From Dromaius novaehollandiae (Eukaryota; Chordata; Aves; Casuariiformes; Dromaiidae): a DNA stretch of 64,000 nucleotides. The notes under the pieces were generated by a model. That model was given only the letters and a program-made list of their open reading frames with translations, was not told the DNA's origin and made no database searches. A program made the translations under genes and the position numbers. Of this stretch, positions 1-13,084 are shown piece by piece. Location: NCBI RefSeq assembly GCF_036370855.1, contig NC_088098.1, positions 39,931,981-39,995,980 on the forward strand, in the 5' to 3' direction. Each line of letters starts with the position of its first letter. The first letter of the stretch is position 1.

Positions 1-3000
1 CCGATCTTTTCATTTCCTGTCTAACGATTCCTTTTTTCCCCTCTCTAGCTCTTCATTTTTGAGGTTTCTCCTGCCCTTCTTGTTCTTTGAAGGTCTCTCC
101 CAGACAAGAAGCAGGAAGCCTGCAGGTGTCTGTACCGCGGGACTGTATGTGCTTACTGTTCATCCCATGCTGAGGAGCTTTAAGGAGCCGTAACTGCATG
201 GAGGAAGGTCTGGGAGCTTCAGCGCTGTGGTGTGCTGTGGGCCTTGCTGGCAGTGCCCTTGCGTGTGAGGCTGGCCTTTCTCAGTCCTTGTCTGTTCTTG
301 TTTTTGTGTTCTCCTTTCCTGTCAGAAGTAACTAGACCAGCTTCCCGCTTCTATAGCTAGAACTGACTGCCTGGGAAACTGGCAAAAAGACAAATCAGAT
401 CCTCTCTGAGTCAAGGAGAAGTCAAGATTATTCACCAGATAACCAATAGGGAAGGGTGCAGACACTTTTTTCAGGCCAGTGGCTCATTTATTAAGACACT
501 GCTCAGGGCCAGGTATTTCTCTTTTATTTTAACTGCTTCTTTGGAAGACTTTGAAGTGGTGAAACCTGTTTGTAGTTTCACCTGCAAGCTGATTTAGGAG
601 CTGCTGTACCTGTGGGAATGGCCCTCTCATATACATTGCAGCTTCTGGACATTTGCAGCTTGGACCCTTCGAGCATCTTCCTCAAGATCAGCTCTCCTAT
701 TTTTAAAGCACTCCCTTTTAATATACAGAGTGACTAATGATATTCTGATTGATATTCTTTGACTTAACCCATCCATCATCCCTAGCAGAATCCCGCATTT
801 AGGACAATCCAGAACACAGCATTCTCCCCACAGAACGGTGGAAGAAAAGTGTGTGTGAGAGAAAAGGTCTTATCATGTTCCTTGTAATGTATTTGTAGAA
901 GTGTTCTGTATAAGTCCTTGGAGAGATTAAATGGATCATAGTTGTATTAAATTTTAATTGATGTTGCCTCCTAAGAGACAATACCGTCATCAGAGAGCCA
1001 GGTCCTGCTCTTGTGTAAATTGCTATAACTTCATTGACTACCACTCAGCTCAGCAACTAGCTCCACAGACTTACACAACCTGATGATTAGATCCATGAAG
1101 TCTCACTGAACCTTCAGAGTTCACTGTAAACAGATTCTGCTGTATTTAAGACTGGTATTGTGGAGCCGTAAGTTGGTTGCTGTATTAAGAGCAACCTTTT
1201 TATCATTTTTAGCTTTTGCATTCTCTCTTATTTCCTAGTCCCTTAGTTTATTTTTCTTCTTGTCTCCACCTGTGTTCAGTGGCATTAATTTTACCTATTA
1301 ACAAAAGTTGCATTGGAAGATACTGAGACAGGGGAAAGTGCCTTATGCATAACATAGTTATATTATTTGCTGCAAATGAAAAATAGTGTCTTATTGCTTA
1401 TTTGTACTGTATTAGCTCTTACAACCTTAGCTAGGTCAGGGCCCCTCTATCCTGAAAGGGTGCATCACAAAAGAGAGTCCCTGAAGCAAGGGACCTAAAA
1501 CTGTAGCTAGAAGAAGCAGCAGCTGAGGGAAACAAAAGAACAGAGAGGACAGGAAAAGGTCTAGTTAGGTGTAAAAAAACAGACTATACTTTCTATGTGC
1601 ACAATTCCTAAGTGTATTAAACTGATCAGCAGCAATGATAACACCTCTGTTATTTATTCTTTCAGTAAGGCTAGGCTGTAGAGAATTTAAACTTCAGAGC
1701 ACTGCATACTAATTGTGTTTATTACCCACTTGCCTTTTTTTCTTAGCTTTTGAATGCTTCATCATTGACTTTTTATTAATTAAGGATTTTTGGTTGAATG
1801 AGACTGGTTGGCCTGGGAAACAGGACTGAAAAGATCAGCCTCTGTCACAGCACCCGGGAAGCCAAGGACAACTGCTTGGATAATGACCTACAGGGAAAAG
1901 ATCTCCTCTGTTATTGGGGATGAGTGGATTTTTCACTTTTCTCTTCTGGAATGCACCAGTGGGTTGATCAACAGGCTGTTTATAACCCTGATAATCTCAA
2001 AGACAGTTCTTACGACTAGCGTGTCACTAGACACTAGTTGCTTCTTTTTCTGTGAGGTACTCGATGCTCCATGTTTTTACTGAGTGCAAATAACATACCT
2101 TTAAAAAATTGTGATAATTTGCCACATTACTCAATTTCTTAAAAAAGGTTACCATGGCAGAATTAGAGTGGACATAATTAACCTCAGCTTAACATTCAGG
2201 AACATTTGTCTAGAATCTCTTCTCATTTTCACTTAGGCCACCTGCTATTTCCATTATTTATTACAATTACAAACGTATTTCACATAGTCATCCTTCCTGC
2301 TGCCCATCTTCCTCATCATTAACCTCACAGACTTCTACCTTGCATATAATAGCAAAATTATTGAGATCCTAAGCTTAAGAGATTACTATCTATTCCAGCC
2401 ATGTTCTGAGAGAAATAAGATACCAAGCAAGTGTAAGAACGAGCACCACAAACCCTACTTGTAATTGTGTACGTGGAGAAGCAGAGAGTTATAAAAAAAA
2501 GCGCAATACCTATATATGGGAACACTAAGGTCCAAGTTGCTTCAGGATGACAAAGCAACAGGAATGAACTAACTTTTCATTAGCTGCGTCTCCATGATTA
2601 CGCATCTCAACCAGCAGCTGCAAACAACATGGACTTCTCAAGCTTGTGCTATATTCTGTAATATTTTCAAAAGTCCATACCGGCTTTCTTCCTCATAACG
2701 TTACCCCAGTACAGTTTGCACATAGATCAGCTTTTAATATCAACCCATCCAAAGCAGAACTGACACAACATATTGGCAATAAATTAGCTTTTTTAGACCA
2801 AAAGTATGGCTTTGCACAAACTCTGTATGTCTTGTACCATTGTAGGGTTTTAATGCGCTTGTATATAAATGCCTCTGCCGCTTGCCAATATCTTTGGTTG
2901 CAGGTGGCTTTTTATGCAATTCAAATTGATCAAGGTGCAACATCTACAGAGGAAAGGCATGCTTCTTGGGTAAAGAGCTAGCATCTCAATTCATAGTTTT

Positions 3001-5961
3001 GACAGGCAGTTGGAGATGCACCACAGCAAAAAAGTGAGGGAAGGACACAGTTATGCCTAAAAAGCAGAATCACCCAGAAAGATATCTTCATAACAGGAGT
3101 TACTGCAAAACCAATTTTTTTCTTACTTTATAAACTAATATTTACTTTATCTGATGCTGCAGAACTCAGTATTCATGAATTTCCAGCTCAAAAAAGCTCT
3201 AGAAACTAAACTGATTCCTTTCCTGACCTGTAGAGCAAGGTTTGTTTCCTAGGAAGGCCAAACATACTTCTTGACTAAAATTAATTGTGCTCCTTCAAGG
3301 TATGTGAACACAAGATATTTTCATTCCTACAACTTTAGTATTTTTTCTCTCTAGCAATAGGCCAGTATTCCATTTACTTCAGTTGCTTTCAGTAGCTCTT
3401 CTTTTCACTGAGGTTTCTTGGATATAGTCTTGAGCATACCTCTGGAAATATCTCCAGATTCCTATAAAATGAATATGTTTGGGGATATCATAACCTAGAA
3501 AAGAACAAAACATAAAACTACTACACAGAATTGTAAAATCCAATGGCCAGATCTTGAGTTCCTTTATGAGGGATAAATTTTTCCTCTCAAAGGAAGGAAG
3601 AAAAATTTCCTGCCTTACTTTTGGGAATTGCAGTACATCATTGCCTCCACATCTGGTCTAGGTCTAGTACCTTCCAGGAGTAGGTGCTAATCCATATGAA
3701 AAAAGGAAGAGGAAGAAAGCTTGGCTGCTAAGATAAGTGGTGAAGTATGCTGGGGAAAATTTTGCAGTTCCCTGAACACAGACTTACATGTGTGCTGAGA
3801 TTTCCAAAGTAACTCCAGCTCCATGCTCGATTTCAAATACAAAGCCAGATGGAAGAATTTTTTCTATTTCATGTATTCTTGCAGACAGGCTAAAATACCC
3901 CTAGGTGGATCAAATCCCTGCTGGAGAAGTAATCCACCAAGATAGATTTTTTTTTTCTCAGATCATTCAAATGTGCAGCATCTGTGTTGTCAAAGCTGTG
4001 TGGACACAAATGCTATAAAATCATGTTTTGATGGTAACTGTGGGTATTAGTGTGCTGTATCATTTGGGTGCAACAGTAGCATTCTAAGAAAAATGAATTG
4101 CTGATAAGGCACTATTAGGGCAGACTTCATTACTGGAATAATGGGGAAGGGGATGGTTAATGGAAGCCTTTTGTGGTTATAAATCAGCCCCCGGAAAGTT
4201 CTGTGCTAGTTCCTTCAGTGTCAATATACTTCTCAGACACAGACTCGTGGATGACTGAAGTTGTGTGGTTCCTTTCCACATGGAAAGGTAGACTGATCTG
4301 TCTGAGAAACTTCATGTGAAGCAATTCCCTTTCTGTTTAGATACTCCATAGAGGAAATTCTGAAATTGCTCACAAGAGTTTATACAGTGCCTGTTTCTTG
4401 GATATTTATGAATTAGGCCACGCATACACTCAGAAATATCCTGGGTTGCATCTTAAGGTCTAGTGACTGGTGAGCTGCACCAGTTCTGTTCCCGAAATAT
4501 ACCCTCAGGCACATGATGGTTTGATCAATGAGGTAATGAAGATCACTTATTCTTGTCAAAATATAAACATCATTTGGCAAAACCAGAGCAAATCCCATCT
4601 TGGTAAGATTTTCTCCTTTTTCTGAATTCTAGCCTTTTATCAGCCCATCACAGCATAAAAATAATGCTGCTGGTCTTTCAAGCTTTATTATTTAGGGAAG
4701 GCTTATGAGGAAATTAGAATCTGGCCTCTCGTTTGGAGAATGATCATGACTACACTTACCTCATTAGGGCCTCTTTGAGAGCATTTCATCTCTGTGTTCA
4801 GGAGATTATGTTAGTCAAAATACAGTGAAATGAAAGAGAAGGGGATTTCAACACTTTTTGCCCAACCTTCAAAAAACAGATGGCTTCTTCTGCAAAGCTT
4901 TAGAATATACAGTTTTTCCCAAGAAGTTAGACAGAGACTTCAGGGACAGACTCCAACACAGTTGCAGGAATATACGTTGAGACTAAGCCACTATTGTCTC
5001 AGTGATGCCAATGTTAAAACAAAGCTGGTCAGAGAGAAAAGCTGTAAAAACAAAACAAATGAACAAAAGAGTAGATAAAAATTCTCTTTGGACTGATAAA
5101 ACAATAAAATTCTTCTACAGACATTGGAATCCCTAATTATTGATTTTTCTAGAGCCAAAATTTCCGAAGAACACATTTCTTTCTGATAGAGTTACAAGCA
5201 TGTGCCTGCATTTCAGCTCTTTTTTGTGGAAAAAAAGGCTTGTGAACTTCCCTAGTGAGACACTGGCTTCTCGCACTCCCCAGGATCTTGCCCTAATGGA
5301 AATATTTGCTTCGGGAAGGGGCTGCAATTATTCTACTAGAAGTTAAGTCAAACAATTGATACAGACTTGGCATTTTAGAGTGTGAGTAATGCTTAGCACA
5401 AAGGTTGCCACATTTGGGCTGTATTAACTTTTCCTTAGGCAATAACCTTACTTGATACTGGAAATTCTCTAGGAGTGTGTTCTCCTCCTGCAATTATAAA
5501 ACAAACCATGAATTAAGCAGTTCCATGCTGTGTACTGAAACTGTAGAAACTGTACTGTTAGGTCATAAATATGTTAAATCTCACTTTCAATGGGGAACAC
5601 GGTGTAGTTGTCTTATTCTGCTAGAAAGCTGAACTTCTGGTGAGCAAGGCTGCAAAGAGATCTTAGGAGCTGAGCTTGCTAGATGTCTGCATTGAGGTTA
5701 CATTGTGTAGTCCTCTGACTTGGCTGCTCTTTCCTGGCCCTCCTCCTGCAATGGAAACCTTAAAGTGACACCAGGGATGAATAAACAAGTAGTCCCAACA
5801 AGTCTTGCCATTACTTTGCTTGATGAGTGAGTCTGCATGTGAAGTACCTGCATGTGTCTAACCGGTAAATCCTTTTCCCCTTCTCATCAGATGAAAGCTC
5901 AGTGCTGGAACAGGGGAAGCAATGTGTTAAAAAGTTGTGGCACCCAACTCCTATGTGCTTC
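1..5961. other. No gene recognised; ordinary AT-rich non-coding DNA
   Basis: I find no recognisable gene, RNA gene or interspersed repeat here. Open frames are at most about 110 codons, overlap one another on both strands and match no family I know. The left end (about 28-47) has a pyrimidine-rich tract ending in TAG that resembles a splice acceptor, but no open frame with a downstream donor follows. A strong-looking minus-strand donor (complement of 4757-4763) has no open exon beside it. The stretch is best read as intron or intergenic DNA. Confidence 0.6.
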
Positions 5962-6024
5962 TTTATTTTATTTTATTTTATTTTATTTTATTTTATTTTA
6001 TTTTATTTTATATTTTATTTTTTT
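5962..6024. repeat. (TTTTA)n microsatellite
   Basis: About eleven pentamers of TTTTA run almost without interruption, then decay into TATTTTA and a T run. On the + strand it gives an artefactual Phe/Ile/Leu/Tyr-rich frame (5852-6058) that should not be taken as a protein. Pentamer arrays like this are common polymorphic loci in vertebrate DNA and often start from the A-rich tail of a retroposon, seen here on the opposite strand, but no retroposon body is recognisable beside it. Confidence 0.95.
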
Positions 6025-6410
6025 AATCAAAGGAATGGGTAAATGGTATGTACCTTAAACACAGAGTGTTTATAGAACAGTGACCTTAAGAGCTTTAAAT
6101 GACTACATTGTTTAATGTGAAGGAAAAGAGTACCACAGATCAGCGGAAATGTCAGCAGTATTTTTAATGAATCTAGTTTGTTTTAATCGATATCCAAGTC
6201 TTCTTTCCATCGCCCTGAGATTGTCGTGCTTTACAAAGAGATAATAGTAAATGTCATGCTTCAAAAAAGCAAGTGGCTTTGTTACTATAAATCAATAGGC
6301 AGCATTGTTCTACTAAATGTGACAGATTCAAGTGACAGAAATGCCATCTTTCCAAGAAATCACTATTTCCATACCCCACTTAGAAATGGATTCTGGGAAT
6401 TACTGCTTAG

Positions 6411-6593
6411 AGCCTTGGCACTCTGCTTTCAGCTACACTCCACCAAGATAAAGATAGACTGACCAAGATAAATGTGGGAAAATATGGAGACTTCATCACA
6501 GTGGAGGACTACCTGAAGGACGGACGGTGCGTTTTGTCTGAAGCTCTGTATTACGAGTTTCGCAGTCCAGTTCAGAGCCTAGATTGCAGATGA
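6411..6593 (+). other. Coding-like open stretch, unidentified
   Basis: An open frame of 60 codons runs from just after an in-frame TAG (6408-6410) to TGA at 6591-6593. It has no early ATG. Its second half reads like protein (for example GDFITVEDYLKDGR near 6492-6533), with mixed charged and aromatic residues. A donor-like AG|GTGAGA follows at 6594, directly after the stop, and a weak acceptor-like CACAG lies at about 6498-6502, but the frame does not stay open into that donor. ACCAAGATAAA occurs twice within it (about 6442 and 6462). I cannot assign a family. It could be a decayed exon, a pseudogene scrap or chance. Confidence 0.12.
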
Positions 6594-7040
6594 GGTGAGA
6601 AATAAACTAGCTCCTCTTCTGTATTTAGCTGAGGTCTGACACTGCCAGACCATGTGACAGTGCCATGGCGTTTTCCTCTATAGGCAGTTGAAGCTTATCG
6701 CAAAGGCAAAGTCTCTTTGCCTTTTCGGTTCTTTCTTTTTTTCCTCTTTCTGTTTGCCCTAATCTTTACAAAGACAGCGATAACTTTTTTTTTCTTTTCT
6801 TTTTTATAGGTCATTCTGTCATGCTCTTCTGTGGTATAGTTAGGAGCAAGAGTCTGTAAATTTAATAGTCAAGCATACAGATGTCTGGCTTCATAAACTC
6901 ACAGTCTGGCACTGGCTCTGCTGGTGAAATAAATAAGAGAAGCAGACTGTCACCTAGATCAACGCAACAATCAGTGACAAGAACTCATTACCTTAACACC
7001 CAAAGCAGGCAAAAATATGCTAAACAGAAGTACATTACAT

Positions 7041-7358
7041 TTATTCTGGACTTTGGGACTCGAGCAATTTGGATATTAGGTTTGCATTCTCAACCTTAGC
7101 TTTATACCTCTGCAATTCAGTGTGAATGGGCAGCGCATGTCCAGGAGTGCGGTCCAGAAGTTTTCCCAGCTTTATCAGCCCTCGGAGCGAGCTCCTCTCC
7201 ATAGCCCCCCTGTATCCCTTGATTAACATCCTGCAGGCGTCTTGCTGTGCACTGCTAGACCATTCGGGAGCCGATGGGTCGCTGCTGCCCAAGCCATGTG
7301 GCTGCTTCTCTGCTCTCATTAGAGCTGGTAACAGCTCTTCTCCCACCTTCTTCCTCAT
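7041..7358 (-). CDS. Hypothetical 105-codon ORF in CpG-enriched patch; may be chance
   Basis: The frame starts at ATG (complement of 7356-7358), with an in-frame TAG a few codons upstream, and ends at TAA. The predicted product is hydrophilic and of mixed composition, with Lys/Glu near the N-terminus, a Ser-rich middle (about residues 24-37), then a basic Leu/Gly segment (about 50-70) and a charged helical-looking tail (about 80-103). It has no signal peptide, membrane segment or motif I recognise. The patch holds roughly ten CpGs in 335 bp, more than its surroundings, and the opposite strand is also open for 83 codons (7126-7377), which suggests composition rather than selection keeps both frames open. 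Alternatives are a decayed exon or chance. No flanking splice or promoter signals decide this. Confidence 0.15.
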   Translation of the reverse strand: MRKKVGEELLPALMRAEKQPHGLGSSDPSAPEWSSSAQQDACRMLIKGYRGAMERSSLRGLIKLGKLLDRTPGHALPIHTELQRYKAKVENANLISKLLESQSPE

Positions 7359-7379
7359 GCTCCGGACACTGCCCTAGCA

Positions 7380-10032
7380 GAGTTGCCCCTTACTCATGTC
7401 GCACTTGCCTGAGGCATTTCTAAGAGCCCTTTACCTTGTGTTTTAATGTCATATATTTGTGAAACCAGCATTCTTTCACCTTGGCAGCTCAGGTCCTTGC
7501 CCCTACCTTTCCACCAGGCTTATCCATACCAAAAAACCTCACTGTGCGTAAAAACATACAGGTGAATGGAAAAGCATAGAGCACAGTCATGCAAAATAAT
7601 ATCTATGTGCATGGCGCAGGTGCTGTCTCCTAGGAAATAGGCCAGTTGTTTGCAGTTCTTGACAACTTCTTCAAATCTCTCTGCCTATGCAGGACTGATC
7701 TATAATGATCTGAACCGACCCCAATTCCAAAGGCTTGGGAGCACTGGGAAGCCTTGGGCTGAGACCAGTCAGCGGTGACTGAGCGTCTTGTCTGTACTCT
7801 GCCAAGGTCTGTGCTGTCAGCTTTTAAATTTAGACCTATTTGAACAGAATTTTCTCTCTTCTTTTTCTTCTTTTGAAGACAGCTTCTGTTTCACTGTAGC
7901 GGAAGGATAATAAGGACCCCAGGCAATGTAGCTTTTGCTGACCTATTTCTTTAAGTGTAGCACTGGCAATAATTCTGGAATGGGATGGGAAAACATGCCT
8001 TTAAAATTCTTCTGAAAAAATCAGTGTCCACCACAGCCAGTATGTTCTGCTTCCTTGTCTGCTAACAGACAGATACTACTGACATGGTTAGTACCTATCA
8101 AAAGAAAACATAGGAAGGTGGTTCTCTGATTTTTAACTACTGTGATAAATAGATTGGGTTTGGGGAGCACATTAAGTGGGTGAATTCAGAGACCCTTTAG
8201 AGTGGAAGAAAAGCAAGTTGCCTTGCAACTTAATTCCTACATTTTATACAGAGATTGCAGAATTAGAAGGGACAATTTTATTAGTTTGAATCTCACCGGA
8301 AAATGTCACGAGTTCCCTGCTTGAAGAGATGGGGCTTTTTAGTTTGGTCTTGCATTGTGAAGACTGTTGAGCTGCATCTTACTGCTATGAGGGTAATTAT
8401 ATCAAACTATAGGCCAAATTCTTCTCTCTCCTGTGGCTTTCTTGTAATGTTCTGATTGAACAGATACACAAATACTCTGGGTTGGTACCTAGTTGTTTAT
8501 ATCTTTTGCATTCCTTCTCATAGATCTTCTTGGTCTTCATAGTCCAAAAGTGACTTATAAACATATTTTCCTGCTAGCTCCATCTCTCAGGAGAGTTAGG
8601 CCTGTGCCCTCATGTTTCATCTCAGGTGTGGCTGCCTATCACTGTTTCTTTGAAGATCTATTGTTCTGATGCATGCTAATGTCATCTGTCCAGGGTAAGT
8701 GCTAATAAAGTATGTAAAACTTCCTTGAGTGACTTGCCTCAATCATGGATGTAAAAATGCAGTTAGGGTGGAATGAGCATACTGGCCTGCATTTCATACC
8801 GCAAGTAAAGTGTAAATACTGCCATATATGGCTGTGAGTTGACTCCCTTTTTCTGGTAGATCTATACATAGGCTCTGACAAGAATCAAATGAAAGATTTC
8901 AAATAAAATAATATTTTACTACCTTTACTGTGAATTGTATATGTTGCACAGTAGGAATCTGGCTTGTCCTCACATACTTGCACAAACTATTAGACTACTG
9001 AAGTGTGAAAAAAAAAAGAAAAAAAAAGGATTACTAGCAGTGCATGGAAGAATAAACATGCTGAGGTGCCCTCTGTGCTATAATTCCATTTGGATGTGTT
9101 CGATGTTTTGCTGCATGCATTTGCTCTGAGCATGCCCTCTGAATAGCTTTTTTTTTTGTCAGCAAGTCTCATCATGTTTACAGGAAGCTCTATTAAGAGT
9201 TCTGGGAAAGCAAAGAAATTTATTTGCTTTAAGCATAACACAGAGGAACTTGTTATAGCAAAGCAATTCCCATACTACTACAGTATGCAAAACTGGACTA
9301 CGAGATTTCAATTGGGTTAGCATCCTGAAATAGCATACTTGACGGGGCAAGAGAGCGCGGCTTCTGGAGCTTTAATAAATGGGCAAGTTTAATGAAAGAT
9401 GGGAAGACATGGAGCATTCAGAGCCTGAGTTTGTTAGGAAGGAGGTTACTTTTTCAGGTAATTTGTACTCATCCATGTCAAAGCCATTCTACCCAGACCT
9501 AGATAATCAGTTTAGGCTCAAATTAGGTAAAACAGTGATTTGTCAGATATAAAACACTATAGCAAAGAGTTTTCTGGGATCCTTCCAGGCTGATGGCCTG
9601 CGGCTAAGGGGGGTTCCTACAGTAGATAGGTTGCTGTTGACAGTCCACTGGGAGGCTTGGCAAAGCATCCTGAGTAGTCGTTACTCAGTTTCCCCTATTC
9701 TAGACAACCCCGCTGCTTGATTTTGCTGTCAGCAGCTTTTACAGTTTGTCAAAATCGTATGTGCCTGAGCCTTTAGTTCTTCACATAGCTGCAGAGGTGC
9801 TACCTCCTTCCACAGTTTCTTGCAATTCTGCTTCATCCAGGCTTTCCAATATTATTCACAAAAGCAGCTCTCTGTTAAGGAAGGGAAGGAATATGCTGAA
9901 ATATGTCTGGCTTAATAAGCCATAACAAACCTCGCCAACCCTCCACCCTTGAAAAAGCTCTCCAAGTCTTTAAACATATTTGTGGGCTCTTAGCTTTGCA
10001 CATGCATACTGATTCCTAAGGAGGTGGGGTAG
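7380..10032. other. No gene recognised
   Basis: Ordinary sequence with short A and T runs, including an A-rich stretch at 9007-9029. A consensus-like donor (CAGG|GTAAGT near 8693) follows an acceptor-like TCTCAG about 70 bp upstream, but all three frames between them contain stops. A stretch near 8255-8320 faintly recalls the 3' end of an old CR1/L3 LINE but is too degraded to call. Confidence 0.55.
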
Positions 10033-10209
10033 GAAAGTCAGAATAGCTGCAGAGGTGGGGTTAACATTGCACATGACTTTGAGATCCGGCTTCTCCTCGC
10101 TGCCAACAAGTATGACTCCGATGCTCGAATTGTGGTATTTGAACAAAGCAAGCCTACAGAAAAGGTGCTTTGCCGATATGCTAGTGTGAATACAGCTCCT
10201 GAAACCTAA
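10033..10209 (+). other. Coding-like open stretch, unidentified; possible pseudogene fragment
   Basis: A 58-codon open frame lies between an in-frame TAG (10030-10032) and TAA (10207-10209). The segment 10075-10200 has five CpGs in about 100 bp and reads as protein-like sequence (for example LLLAANKYDSDARIVVFEQ at about 10098-10154). A second frame is also open for 38 codons from the ATG at 10074, which weakens the coding argument. No poly-A tail, target-site duplication or clear splice sites flank it. I do not recognise the family. It could be an old processed-pseudogene scrap or an unpaired exon. Confidence 0.15.
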
Positions 10210-13084
10210 TATAAGGTAAAAATGAGGCAGTGGAAGGGTTAAATTTTGTTAATATTGCTTAAAATCATGAAAAGGACTGACTTTTACTCTTGCCATTCTT
10301 TTTGTGCCATTGGATTGTTATTGTCTCACTGGGTGTGTTCACCTGAATGAGGGATGCAATCGCACAGCTGATGCTGGTGAAATAAAACTCTACATAGTGT
10401 ACATATAATAAACTGTAAAACCATATATGGACATACTGAGGTGTACAGTCCTCATTAAATCATTGAAATTCTATAAAAGAGCACTAGAGCTGACATATGC
10501 CAGATGCTTTGGTTTCCAGGCAAGCTTCTTGTGTGCTCTCATGACAGTCTCATTATTTATCACCTGTGTGTTCCCTGGGACCCTTCCCACATGCTGTAAA
10601 CTCCATCCATACCAGTGAGTTAAATGGGACCAGGAATATTTTGGGGCCCTCAGGCACTGGCATGGCACAGCCAAGAGGCTGTGATTCTGCTGCCTCTCAG
10701 GAAGGCTCTCGGGTGCTGAGCATCCAAACCGTGCTTGGGAATTGCTTGGGATAGCACTAATTGGTACAGGCCAAAACAGTGCCAGGGAGCACTGTGACAT
10801 TTAGTAATGTAGGTGATTAAATTCCTGATTACTTTTTAATTTTGTACTATACTTTCAGCTATATTTTACTATGAGGCTCAACTTTGCTTCTACACGTAGT
10901 GTATTTATTTGATAATCTTCTGGAAAGGCACTTGGATGCCAAATAGTATATGAACATGCTGCTTAACTCAGCAACTCACCCTGGAATTAAGAGGTAACTT
11001 CCTGAATTTGTCAAATTCATTTTAATATTTATAACCTTTTCAGTTATATGCCACATTTAATGATAGAAAAATTAAGAACCAAATGTTGCTATTTCCTTCT
11101 CCACTACTCTTCTTCAGTATAGAGAAAATCTGTGTTGCTGAAACAGAAGACTTTTCCCGTCCCATATCTGGAAGAGAGATTGAGGATTATGTGTAAATAA
11201 ATCTACCTGGTTTGCCCTGTGTGGAAAAACACTAAGCTGTTTACAATAATCTTATGTAGGAGTTTGAAGTAAGACCAAAGAAGATAAAGTCAAACATTTA
11301 ATCCTGTTAGCTGATGCTGTGACACCAGATTGCGATGTATTTGCCCTAGTTCATCATTCCTCTGATGGTACCTTAACAAAGAATTTCACATTATTTTCCT
11401 ATTTGGCAAAGGGCTGATCATGCAAATTTGCTTTATAGGGTACAGACTGTATTGTTATGGCGCCTCTCAAAACAGTGGCCTGATTGTACATGCTGTACAG
11501 GGGGAAAAAAGCACAGAAGAAAAAAAATATATATATATTTGCTACCTTAACTCTTTAGCCCCTAAGTGTTGTACACCAAATGAGGGACACTTAGCAAATA
11601 CTACTGTAACATTCAGGAATGAAAAAGGGTATAGGTGCTGAAAATGTGTCATGTTTCCACTGGTCACAAAGCCATGATTCCGCATCAACAGAGTCTGACC
11701 TCTGCTGTAGTATTTACAGAATTTTACAGGGCTATGGTACATGTTAATTAAATATCCTGTACAGTATTTGTATTCATAGAAAGATTAATTTTGTTGAAAG
11801 CAGAAGGTTATTTCCAGCCAATTATATTTCAGATATTTTACCCTTCATAAGAGTGCCCTTTGAAAGAATTAATAAACCCCCTCCACCTAAAAATGAAATA
11901 TACTGAAAAGCAGCAGGGTGTTTTCCAAGTAACCTAAATACTACAGCGATATAATCAAATTTTTAAAACACGTGATCCATAATGATGGGCAACAACTGTT
12001 TCATGCTGTCATGGCAACAGGAAATCTTAGGGTTGCAAATCCATAATTTAAAAAGATTATCTTGAGAAGGCAAAGGGTGTTTTTACTGCAGCTGCAGTCA
12101 CAGTATACACAGTGTGCAATTGCTGACTACTTCACAACCTGTATATATCTTTTTTTAGCTTGTCCTGCTTTTCATGTTTTTTAAACCTCATTCATGTATG
12201 TGTTGTTCTTTTTCTCTTAAGGATTTGCTTGCTTTTCATTTCACCATGATGTTTTTATTAGTCTGATTTTGTGCTATTTTATAATATGCTTAGATGAGAA
12301 ATCTGGGGGTTTGGTCAATTTATTTTATAATAGCAAATTCAGCTCTTCTTTTAAAAAATTATGCTCTTTTGTGTCAGACTATTTTTTGTTTTTAGTGTTA
12401 TCACTGCATATTGTCTCAGAAATACTGACGTCTAGACACTGTGTGCCCTCCAGTGAAATATCCTTTACCCCAAGCACTGCTGATAACTATATAACTATAG
12501 TGGGTTTTTTCCCCCCCAAAGCTTGGTAAGGAAATTCAAAAAAGAGGAGTGAAGAGGTTTTTCTTTTTTTTCTCTAATAATGGTTAACCCTGTGATGTCA
12601 GGAGGTGGGCTTTTCTAGTGTTTGCCTTCATGCTAATGCTGAATTGCCATTTCATTAGGCATACAATATGTGGATTGCAATATATAAAAATACAGTTAGC
12701 TTTTGCTATGATCAGTGACAAAATTCCCGCCGTCTTCTGTGGAGCCAAGATTTCGAAGTAAAAAGATGTTCTGTACTGTGCAAAGGAGGCATGAACAAAT
12801 TATGTAATGTTCTTGCTTGATCTAAGATGCACGATTGCTCTGCTAGTCACATGGACGAGAATGTCTCCCCATCCTAAATTTATCCTTAGATAGCAATCAT
12901 AGAGGAGGAACATTGTCTGGGTAGCTGTGTCTTGTTAACACATTTCATAAGACTGAAGGGAACTCCTGGATACTTGCCATTGCAAGAAACTGTCATAAAG
13001 TTAATAAAGCTTTATCTAAAAGCTACATAAGTTGTTTGCGTCTTCATTACTCATATTGAGAGGAAAGGCTGTTCCTGTAAATAT
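10210..13084. other. No gene recognised
   Basis: AT-rich sequence with a perfect 14-nt palindrome (ACTGCAGCTGCAGT, 12085-12098) and an (AT)n-like run near 11527-11539. Open frames are short and overlapping. Nothing here can be supported as a gene. Confidence 0.55.

Noticed and set aside
4764..4868. Minus-strand exon-like segment with strong donor and acceptor
   Set aside because: All three minus-strand frames contain stops.
5452..5487. 36-nt minus-strand exon-like segment (12 open codons)
   Set aside because: The donor (CAA|GTAAGG) is average and the segment so short that decoys of this kind are expected many times in 64 kb.
5852..6058. Phe/Ile/Tyr-rich + frame that could be mistaken for a membrane protein
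   Set aside because: It is the (TTTTA)n microsatellite read as codons.
8255..8320. Possible 3' end of an old CR1/L3 LINE
   Set aside because: Resemblance is limited to a GAAGGGACA-type phrase and scattered bases, too degraded to support.
8640..8694. Acceptor TCTCAG and donor CAGG|GTAAGT about 70 bp apart
   Set aside because: All three frames between them contain stop codons, so a coding exon is unlikely.
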